From: Pelargonium nanum
Lineage: Eukaryota > Streptophyta > Magnoliopsida > Geraniales > Geraniaceae
Direction of reading: 5' to 3'
Length of the DNA stretch: 22,098 nt
Assembly (NCBI GenBank): GCA_036897485.1
Contig: JAYMTF010001646.1
Location: 1 to 22,098, forward strand
Both the position numbers and the translations under genes were made by a program. The notes beneath the pieces are model-generated. The model made no database searches. It saw only the letters and a list, made by a program, of their open reading frames with translations, and was not told the DNA's origin. Positions 14,362 through 22,098 of the stretch are shown here, in pieces. How positions within the stretch are numbered: the stretch's first letter is position 1; each line of letters begins with the position of its first letter.

Positions 14362-15379
14362 ATGGGAGAGCATATTGAGGGAGACTTTGGGGGACTCCGG
14401 ATTGATGGCGAAGAGGATGATTACTTGGATCTGACGGTATTGGCAGGAAACAGTTCAGCGCCGGCGGTGAGGACATGGAAACTGGTGGGGAGGTTCCTCA
14501 CCGATGCACCAATAAACTTCCAGTTTATGGAGGACAACCTTGCTTCGGCTTGGAAGCCTACCATGGGTGTTACGATCACGGAGGTGCCACATACGGGACT
14601 GTCTCGTACGGATCCGCCTCGTTTTTATTTTGAGTTCTTAATGAAAAAGAGGCAAACAGGTTCTTTACTGATGGACCTTGGACATACAACCACCATTTGC
14701 TGGTATGGAGAAAACTTGAGGAGCACGAAAACCCTAGGTTGGTGGAGTTGAACTGGGTTAGTTACTGGGTTCAGATGCATGACTTGCCGGGGGAGTATGC
14801 ATCGGATGAGGTTCTGAAGGGAATTGGGAAGTCGATAGACACCTTTGTCGAAATTGATCCTAACAATTTTAAGAGGCGTGGATGGAACTCATACTTCCGG
14901 ATTCGTGTTCTAGTAGATGTCCGTCTTCCACTGCGTCGTCGTATGAAGATGAAGAAAGAAAATGGGGGCTGGACATGGGTAAATTTCAAATATGAGAAGT
15001 TGATGAATTTCTGTTTCTATTGTGGCAGACTCGGGCACATTGAGAAGAATTACGAGTCATATCTCCGAGCGACGGGTGTAGGGCCGGAGAGAGCCTATGG
15101 TGTGTTCATGAAGGCTCAACGTGGTAAACCAAATGGACCGATAGGGACCCGATGGATCCGTGCAAAGGGGGGGCCTGGCTTGATTTAGGGGCGGGCTCGT
15201 CACAGGAATTAATTGAAGGTGACCCGATCAAAAATGCTGAGTCCAAGGAGGAGAAGAATGCTTTGGTCCTTAATGCAAATAGGAGGAGAACGGAGGATAT
15301 GGAGATGGAGGATGCATCTGTTGTCTCAAAAAACTTGACTTTGGCGGGTCTGTCAGACCAGGTCCACCCGGACCAATGA
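14362..15379 (+). pseudogene. LINE ORF1 (DUF4283, zinc knuckle), frameshifted
   Basis: The ORF1 protein of plant LINEs binds the element RNA. The start ATG at 14362 opens MGEHIEGDFGG. DUF4283 features follow: TWKLVGRFLTD, then in the next frame FFTDGPWTYNHHLLVWRKLE and WVQMHDLP. A frameshift in the A-rich stretch around 14640-14655 splits the domain. The zinc knuckle at 15012-15053 reads C-F-Y-C-G-R-L-G-H-I-E-K-N-Y: the last cysteine of CCHC is Tyr, a single G-to-A change. A second frameshift lies in the G-run at 15167-15173. The acidic/basic C-terminal tail ends at TGA 15377-15379, overlapping the ORF2 start by four bases (ATGA). Confidence 0.85.
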
Positions 15380-18300
15380 GTGTTTTATCGTGGAACTGTC
15401 GGGGCTTGGGCAACCCTAGGACATTTCAGGTCCTGCGGGACCAGGTTCGGGAGTTTAAGCCCAAACTTGTCTTTCTTATCGAGACAAGACGTAGACGAGA
15501 GGAGTTAGAGAGGTTGAGGAGGTGCTTGGGGTTGGCTGGTTTATTTGCGGTAGGGTGTGTTGGCAGAGGTGGCGGGCTTGCTTTGTTTTGGGACAAAGAG
15601 GTTTCGGTGTCTCTTCTTGGTTATTCTGACCATCATATTGACGTGCGGGTGAGCTGGAAAGAATGGGGATGCTGGCGAATGACGGGTTATTATGGAGAAG
15701 CGGATAGAAGTAGACGACGGGTATCGTGGGATAGGTTGCGGGATTTGACTCGAGTATCGTCCTTATCATGGCTGTGCTTGGGCGATTTCAACGATATTCG
15801 AGTTGCGTCGAAAAAGAGGGGCGGAGCACTCCAACCGGAAGCTTTGTGTCGGGGCTTTTCGGTTGCTTTAGATGAAGCAGGTTTGTTTGACTTAGCTTGT
15901 GTCGGCGGGGAGTTCACATGGAGAAGGGGAAGCGGTGATAATGTTCGTGTAGAAGAACGCTTGGATAGACCGGTTGGATCGAGTCAATGGATTGACAAAT
16001 TCCCGGACTGGTATGCTCGGGTTCTACCGTTTACCACTTCGGATCACACTCCTATCTTAGTTGCTCCGAGACAGCATACCGGGTCTAGACGAAAGTATAG
16101 ATTCCGCTTCGAGAACTGCTGGGTTGGGCAAGCAGGTTGCGAAAAGGTGATACGTGATGCATGGGCAGACTCGACTAGTGTATCGATTCAGGAGAAGATT
16201 GGGGCATGCAGTGCTGCGTTATCGGAGTGGGGGAAAAATTCGGCTAGGTGGCTGGAGATGGAAGTGAAACAGGCCAGGACTCGCTTGGAAATTCTGAGTA
16301 GGAGGAGCAGTGTTGTGGATAGAATGGAGTTTGAGCGCCATCGTGAATCCTACTTGGAGCTGCTCAATCAACAACATGTATATATATTGGAGGCAACGTG
16401 CGAAAAATTATGGTTAAAAGGTGGCGACCTTAAAACGAAATTTTTTCATAATGCAGCTTCGGGTCGGAAACGCCATAATGAGATCGAAAAGCTTAAATTT
16501 GTCATAGGTAACTGGTTAACGAGGGAGTCGGGCCTTGGTGAATATATCACGGAGCACTTTCGGGCTGTTTTTTCGGCTCCGAGTACGGCGGCTGACTTAT
16601 CGTGTCAAGGTATGGAGAGAGTTGTGACTGAAACTCAGAATGAAGAGCTGCTCGCTGCATGGGAGGAGTCGGAGGTAAAGAATGCTCTGTTCAGCATGCA
16701 CCCGGATAAGGCCCTTGGACCGGATGGCATGAATCCAATGTTTTATAATAAATACTGGTCGATTGTAGGGGGGAGGTGACAAAGGCGTGTCTGAGTTTTG
16801 TTCGGAATGGTAGCTTACCGGTTGGCTTAAACGACACTTCCATAGTTCTAATTCCAAAAAAGCAACACCCGGAGGTAATTAGTGATCTCAGACCTATTTC
16901 CTTATGCAACTTTATTTACAAAATAGTTGCCAAAATGATAGCAAACAGGTTCAAAAGGGTCCTCCCATGGGTGATCTCGGAGAATCAAAGTGTTTTCGTC
17001 CCCGGTAGATTGATTGTTGATAATATATGCATCGCAAATGAGGTATTTCATTGGTTGAATCGGAAGCGCAACGGGATAAAAGGATGGGCAGCTATCAAAA
17101 TTGATATAGCAAAGGCTTATGATCGGGTCCGTTGGGATTTTTTGGAAGCTATGTTGATCAAGTTGTGCTTTGCGATGCAATGGGTCGGGTTACATATGAT
17201 GTGCGTTGAGTCGGTCCGGTTTCGAGTCTCGTTGAATAATGACCTTTTGGACGAGTTTGTGTCGGGGAGGGGTTTTGCGGCAGGGATGTCCTCTATCACC
17301 TTACCTATTTTTAATATGTGCCAAAGGCTTGTCTGCAATGATACAACGCAGAGAACGAGTTGGCTTACTTCATGGGTGTAAGGTCGCGATGGGGGCGCCT
17401 TCGGTTTCTCATTTGTTCTTCGCTGATGATTCAGTGTTGTTTTGCAAGGCGGAGGACGTGGAGTTGTCCCGAGTGAAGGAACTGTTGTCGGAGTATGAGG
17501 CGTCTTCGGGACAAGCTGTAAACTTGGCAAAGTCTGGCATCTGTTTTAGCCGGAATGTGAGCCTAGTGGAAGCAAGGAGGCTGGCGTCTTTTATGGGCAT
17601 GGGTTGGATGAACCAATTTTCAACATACTTGGGGGCACCTATCGGTATTGGTAGAAGGAGGATAGAACTATTTCAGCCTTTGTTGGATCGGTTCCGGAGC
17701 AGATTGTCCAGCATGGGAAACAGGTGGTTGTCGAGAGCTGGGAAAGAGATCATGGTGAACTCGGTCCTTCAAGCGATGTCGAACTACATAATGGGGTTGT
17801 TCTTGGTCCCAAGAGCTGTTTGCGAGGAAATGAAACGCATAGTGCGCCGGTTTTGGTGGGGCTAATGTCGTATACACTGGGCTTGCTTGGAGCGCTTATG
17901 CGAAAGGAAGGCGAGAGGTGGTCTGGATTTTTGCTCTTTCCACGAGATGAATATTGCGCTCTTAGGTAAGCAGGGCTGGAGGTTGCTCTCAAATGATTCC
18001 TCTTTATTCAGCCGGGTGTTTAGGGGTCGCTATTTTCCATCGGGTTCGTTCTTGAATGCGCGGTGTGGGTCGAGCCCGAGTTATGTCTGGCAAAGTATTT
18101 GGGCGAGTCAAGACTTGTTACGATGAGGTTGTATAAAAAGAGTAGTCAATGGGGATGACTTTAATGTATACTCGGATCCATGGATACCGGAGTTAGATGG
18201 AGCCTGTATTCGCTCTCCTCCAATTGCGGGTGGATTGGGTTTACGGATATCACAGCTCCGGGACCAGGTCACTGGAAGTGGGATGTGGAGCTGCTTCGCA

Positions 18301-19416
18301 CTTTGTTTTCCGAGGAGGAGTGGAAGGCAATTCTGGCGATCCGCCTTGGTAGGGGGGAAATGATGGATGCGTGGATGTGGGTTCATGAAAAGAAGGGTGT
18401 GTATACTGTGAAAAGTAGATTTTTGATGCAACAAAATGATGATATCAGTTCTGCCGGCCCTTGGAATCGATTATGGAAAGCTAAGGTGCAACCGAAGGTC
18501 CGCCACTTCGGATGGAGTCTATTAACAGGGTCGTTGCCGGTGATGAGGGGATTGGTCGGGAGGCAGGTCACTGTTAGCGAGCTTTGTCCGCGCTCTTGTA
18601 GTGCGACGGAGTCTATTGAACACTTTCTTCTCATGTGCAGCTTCGCGGAGACGATGTGGGCCAGAGCGGGACTGTACCAGTTGGTCCAAGGCTGCTCGTC
18701 GGCGGTGGAGTGGTTCGAGCGGGTGGCGGCATTGAGGTCAGTCTCTCTGTTGGCTAAGGCCTTATACTTAGCTTGGGCTACCTGGTTCTCACGAAACAAA
18801 GGAGTTTGGGAGAGGAAGTGGATGGAGGTGGAGGTGGTGATGGCGCTGGCGGACTCAGTCCACCTGAGTTGGAGGGCGGTGAAGAACGGGGAAGATGAAG
18901 CTGATGTGGGGAGGTCAATTAGTGATCACGCCAACTTGGGTTCGACCGCCAACCGGGTTGGTTAAAATTAATTGCAATGCAGCCAGGTTTGAGGATGTAG
19001 GGCGTGTGGGAGTCGGGTGGATAGTGCGGGACTGGAGAGGTCGGGTGTGGGGAGGAGGTCGGAGGGGATGGTTGGGTCTGTCTGATGCAAGGACTATGGA
19101 GGCGATGGGGATCCGTGAGGCCCTTTCTTGGGTCCGTGACCGTGGATGGCTTGAGGTGGTGGTCGAATCGAACTAAATTTCGGTTATTGAAGCAATTCAG
19201 ACTAGAGGGGAGGAACATAGTGCATGTGGTCTGATTATTAGTGACATCTTAGAGTTGTCAGATTATTTTGCTCGTATTCAATTTGTTCATGTTAGGAGAT
19301 CGGCTAATGGTGTGGCCCATGCTTTGGCAAGGTCATCTAGGTCGATTGAGTTAGATTGTTGGTTGGACCAATCTGGGCCATCTTTTATTTCTGTTTTGGT
19401 GTATGCTGAAGTTTGA
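15376..19416 (+). pseudogene. LINE ORF2 (endonuclease, reverse transcriptase, RNase H), broken
   Basis: The endonuclease (15376-16070) keeps SWNCRGLG, FLIET, GDFND and SDHTPI. Reverse transcriptase follows, with GPDGMNP, IPKK, RPISLCN, the motif A aspartate in IDIAKAYDRV (17103) and FFADD (17416-17430). Then come a zf-RVT region (about 18440-18700: PKVRHFGW, C..E.IEHFLL.C) and RNase H (18930-19400). Breaks: a base lost in the G-run at 16768-16774; an extra base near 17270 before RQGCPLSP; stop TAA 17863-17865; stop TGA 18124-18126; a frameshift near 18270; a frameshift between 18880 and 18950; stop TAA 19174-19176. The natural end is TGA 19414-19416. RNase H also has Asn at two usual Asp positions (KINCNAA, VVESN). 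Confidence 0.92.
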
Positions 19417-19444
19417 TTAATGAAGAATGCTTTTCATCAAAAAA

Positions 19445-19466
19445 AATTATAGTCTATAAATTTATA
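19445..19466 (+). repeat. Right direct repeat flanking the LINE
   Basis: Partner of the repeat at 14152-14173, directly after the A-run. Differences (AGT against GGG, one extra T) suggest an old insertion. Confidence 0.6.
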
Positions 19467-19549
19467 TAGGAACACCGATGTTCTAAGCTTGAAACATATA
19501 TTAAAAACCTAATTATTAAACATTTTTTTCACTTTAGTGGGGCACATGC

Positions 19550-19700
19550 ACACATACTGTTGACTGTAGCTCCACCCCTAATTCTCTCTTTGGGTAATCT
19601 TAAAGGTGCACCCCTATAATAGAGTTATGGGTGCTAACCCTAAATTTGAACCTTAGTGGCCAAGAAAAAAAATCACCTTAACCACTAGGTCACTCGCGGT
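19550..19700 (-). mobile_element. Probable tRNA-derived SINE
   Basis: On the minus strand an RNA polymerase III-type internal promoter is visible. An A box, TGACCTAGTGGTTAAGG, lies near 19677-19692. A B-box-like GGTTCAAATT follows near 19644-19653, about 40 bases downstream. This arrangement at the head of a short non-coding unit is typical of plant tRNA-derived SINEs. The 3' boundary is unclear, and no target-site duplication was found. Confidence 0.5.
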
Positions 19701-19925
19701 GTTTTCACTCTTCTTAAAATAAAAAAGGCAGGAAAAATGACTTTCGTATTTTATTTTATACACCACAAATAATGTATTGAGGATTTTAATTAATTGATAT
19801 GAAAGAAATTCTTCATTTTGTGAGAAAGTAGTATAAATGTATAATGATATACATTTGCCTTTTGAGCACCACCAAAACAATGATCGATCAAATGTTGTAA
19901 TAAGAGAAATGAGGTATTTCCCGTT

Positions 19926-20098
19926 AGTAGGAAAGTTATATATATTTGGTTTTGATTTTATGCTTTGTAAAATTAATTCATGCTTATGCTCTCTTTAATT
20001 TATATAAATAATTCTATCATTTTTATTCTATAATTTTTATATATCATGAAAATACTCATTCCAACAATACATATGTTTGCTATAATATTCTCTTCTTT
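19926..20098 (-). repeat. Second copy of the defensin-like gene 3' flank
   Basis: It matches 10870-11012 in the same order. In this copy the flank runs directly into coding sequence at about 20100. The equivalent of 11013-11353 (3' UTR and the C-terminal codons) is missing. Confidence 0.85.
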
Positions 20099-20099
20099 T

Positions 20100-20195
20100 C
20101 ATGATTATCACTACCGACCATACATCTAGTCCAGCATACTCAATTTTCATGATTATCACTACCGACCATACATTTAGTCCAACATACTCAATCCC
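20100..20195 (-). repeat. 48-bp tandem duplication in the pseudogene
   Basis: Two adjacent units, each beginning CATGATTATCACTACCGACC on the plus strand, at 20100 and 20148. They differ at only a few positions, so the duplication is younger than the split from the intact gene, which has a single copy. Confidence 0.85.
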
Positions 20196-20288
20196 TGGCA
20201 AACATCTCCCAAACTTTAAATGGTTATTGCAACACAAAGCTTTTGGATCACCGGTAGCATTGTCTCCACACAATCTGAAAATCATGCA
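20100..20288 (-). pseudogene. Decayed copy of the defensin-like gene (exon 2 remnant)
   Basis: The minus strand keeps the intron end (TTTTCAG then ATTGTG) and an exon 2 match through GDPKALCCNNHLKFGRCLPG, close to the intact gene at 11291-11693. Compared with that gene it has lost one base near the exon start, lacks about 16 bases after the PGI codons, and contains a 48-bp tandem duplication (20100-20147 and 20148-20195). It has a Cys-to-Ser change in the block corresponding to AGC and lacks the whole C-terminal cysteine block and stop. Exon 1 with the signal peptide is not found between the intron and the TATA box. It cannot make a defensin-like peptide. I leave the breaks as they are. Confidence 0.85.
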
Positions 20289-20392
20289 TTGGTATATACA
20301 TATATTAACATTAGTTTACATAATGAAGTTTAAGATACATAATACATAATTTGTGTTGGGACTTCTTGACACAAAATGGTAAGGTTGCATCC

Positions 20393-20400
20393 TATTTATA
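20393..20400 (-). promoter_or_regulatory. Relic TATA box of the defensin-like pseudogene
   Basis: TATAAATA on the minus strand, in the same CCTATTTATAG context as 11775-11782. It indicates that the duplication included the core promoter. Confidence 0.55.
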
Positions 20401-20420
20401 GTATTCAAAGAAAATCTTTA

Positions 20421-20540
20421 GACACAACACTATTTTAGATGACTCTCTCAACTAGGCAAATATTCTAAATAACTCTCTTAACTACACAACTATTCTAGCA
20501 GATACAAGACTATTCTAGATAACTTGACTACTTAATACAA
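20421..20540. repeat. Imperfect short tandem repeats (TATTCTA / AACTCT units)
   Basis: Four loosely repeated units built around ACTATTCTAGAT and AACTCTCTTAACTA, each about 25-37 bases long, probably from replication slippage. No coding content. Confidence 0.45.
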
Positions 20541-20629
20541 ATGGGCACAATACTAATTTGATTAATCCCAAAGCCAAGACTCAAATCAAGTTTATATTTT
20601 CAACAATTTGAACTATATATAGCCAAACC

Positions 20630-20743
20630 AATGAGGTAATGACACCTCATTAAATTTCATTCATACTCACCCAAGTGAATTAGTGGGAGCGAAGTGACAC
20701 GCCCGAATCCATATGATTTTTAATGAGGTGTCATCACCTCATT
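20630..20743. repeat. Small element with palindromic inverted ends
   Basis: The left end (20630-20651) and the right end (20722-20743) are inverted copies of one 22-base sequence, differing at one position. Each is itself a palindrome: AATGAGGT with ACCTCATT around a 6-base centre on the left, and TTAATGAGGTG with CACCTCATTAA (20720-20745) around TCAT on the right. The inner 70 bases are unrelated. No target-site duplication is evident. Nearby, AGCCAAACCAATGAGGT (20621-20637) recurs with one change at 20839-20855. Confidence 0.6.
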
Positions 20744-20859
20744 AATGACTTAGCTGAAGCCAAATAAATCTTGGCTTAGGATCCTTCTCTCTATAGAGGA
20801 AAAGAAAATCTAAGCCAAATATTTTATGGCTTAGGCTAAGCCAAATCAATGAGGTGAAA

Positions 20860-21559
20860 ACAAATCCAATGCACTGAAGCTTTCTAGTAAGGCGAAGGCT
20901 TCATGAAGAAGTTTTGAAACCTATTATTATCAAGCTCTGTCCCGCGGGATTTGTTTTCATATCTGGGTTGGATTGTTGATAGGCTCACACGTACGTTTTC
21001 ATGGCAGGCTTGAAAGGTGCTACCAAGAATTTGATGCATTTTACCAGCAAGCATTGGCGGAGTTGGGGGTAGACAATGGTAGGCAGCTTCTTATGCCACC
21101 CCCAAAGTGTGATATATACATATGAAGAACACATTAATACAACAAATTTGCATATGCCATGTGTCAACCCGTCTAGTTACAACAAATTTGTTCTGTGGTT
21201 TTTCTTACAACCTGTTTTTTTCTAAATAACTAAACAAACAACACTCTTTTTTATGTGGAGTATGTTTTTAAAGTCGTTTATTCAGAAAAATAGTCTTAAA
21301 ATGTTCAAAAACAATGGCTCATATATATACACATTATTGTCTCATATTTTTATTTAAGCCAATTAGATTTATCATAAATGAATAAGCACTTGGACCCCAA
21401 GAGAGCAACGGAAGAACATGAGGAATTATTGACACGCTGCTCAAAATAAAGAGGGAAGGAACCGAATTTGGCTCTTCTCTTCACCTCTCCGGCTAGTTTG
21501 AACAATTAATTAGATTTGGGTGTGGTATAAGCGTGTGCACGGTTATAGTACAATAGTTC
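20860..21559. other. Intergenic, no gene recognised
   Basis: About 700 bases with no supported gene. The stretch at 21050-21110, with TTGGCGGAGTTGGGGG and GCCACCCCCAAA, has the look of transposon-end sequence, but I cannot assign it. Confidence 0.4.
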
Positions 21560-21900
21560 TTTTTTTTTTTGAAGGGGAAGTGTTACTCCATTAATTCAAA
21601 GAAACCAGTACAAATAACGAAACATAAACCTTAACGAAATAGAAACCAAAACTAATTCTAAGCCAACTAACACAAATAACTAGAGAAACCGAAGTAAACC
21701 AAAACAACCTCAACTAACCATAAACCCCATAGGTAATCTTAGCCAAGACGTCAAAAAAAATGAAATCAAAGGCATTGGGAAGACCCTCCCCTTCGGTTTG
21801 AACGATGCCCCCAAGCATCCATAACACCTCGATCATACCGTGTTGAATGTGAACAATTGAAAACGATTGAACACGAAATTTAAGACGATAGCGTGAAAGT
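21560..21900 (-). mobile_element. LINE 3' end fragment (RNase H relic)
   Basis: On the minus strand the fragment ends in AATGGAGTAACACTTCCCCT and an A-run (T-run 21560-21570 on +). Upstream, a translated stretch reads GIVQTEGEGLPNAFDFIFFD, which resembles the RNase H block LKTGEEEFHNAFGLVISDIL of the fragment at 9253-9588. It is therefore a 5'-truncated relic of a related LINE. Its upper boundary near 21900 is approximate. The rest, up to 22098, shows nothing I recognise. Confidence 0.55.
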
Positions 21901-22098
21901 CGTTATCGACCGCCCTGAAACAAAAGGAAGAACAACTAGGTGCTGGAAATAAGACTATAAGAGAATATATGAAGAAACTGAAACAACTTTTGGATACATG
22001 AATGTGTACTCCACTACTCTTGAATGATTACATTACTCTAATTTATAGAGTCATTTCAACTAAGCCCACTAATCAATCATCCATCTTTCTCTCTAGCA

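Larger units (their letters stand above)
14173..19446 (+). mobile_element. Near full-length plant L1-type LINE, inactive
   Basis: A non-LTR retrotransposon of about 5.3 kb with a 5' leader (14173-14361), ORF1, ORF2 and a 3' end with a run of eight A (19439-19446). Imperfect direct repeats flank it (14152-14173 and 19445-19466). The domain order is DUF4283 and zinc knuckle in ORF1, then AP-like endonuclease, reverse transcriptase, zf-RVT and RNase H in ORF2: the plant L1 group with an acquired RNase H. It is GC-richer than its surroundings. Multiple frameshifts and stops show that it cannot mobilise itself. Confidence 0.92.

Noticed and set aside
15476-15917. Long minus-strand frames opposite LINE ORF2
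   Set aside because: Pro/Ser-rich shadows of the GC-rich endonuclease coding strand.
20985-21167. 60-codon minus-strand frame
   Set aside because: No motif or similarity recognised and no supporting context.

Overview
The window looks like nuclear DNA of a eudicot plant. It is AT-rich, its genes carry GT-AG introns, and it holds plant gene families (an AKR13-type aldo-keto reductase, a ten-cysteine defensin-like secreted peptide, a PRCC-like terminal exon) among plant L1-type LINEs, a Stowaway-like MITE and a probable tRNA-derived SINE. I could not fix the species. There is no prokaryotic, organellar, rRNA, tRNA or CRISPR content that I can see.

Layout. 1-1500: the last exon (1168-1326, + strand) of a PRCC-like gene whose other exons lie outside the window. 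1660-3600: a truncated Stowaway-like MITE abutting a degraded minus-strand LINE remnant that keeps pieces of ORF1 and its A-rich 3' end. 4773-8794: a complete seven-exon aldo-keto reductase gene on the minus strand (342 aa, open in every exon), with a MITE-like inverted-repeat element in intron 6 and a TATA box at 8849-8856. 9144-9850: a 3' LINE fragment (minus) carrying an RNase H domain with an internal tandem duplication. 11291-11693: an intact two-exon defensin-like gene (minus). 11800-14150: AT-rich, nothing recognised. 14173-19446: a near full-length plant LINE (+ strand) with ORF1, ORF2, an A-tail and imperfect flanking direct repeats, broken by several frameshifts and stops. 19550-19700: probable SINE (minus). 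19926-20400: a decayed second copy of the defensin-like gene with its promoter and 3' flank. 20421-20860: short repeats and a small element whose inverted ends are themselves palindromes. 21560-21900: another LINE 3' end (minus).

Two genes appear intact: a cytosolic NADPH-dependent reductase and a secreted cysteine-rich peptide. They are not obviously linked in function. The main events are a local duplication of the defensin-like locus followed by decay of one copy, and repeated insertion and decay of RNase H-bearing LINEs. I found no convincing new multi-gene system. The most unusual points are the duplicated RNase H segment, the ATGA overlap of the two LINE ORFs, the pseudogenised defensin-like copy with a 48-bp tandem duplication, and the palindrome-ended element at 20630-20743.
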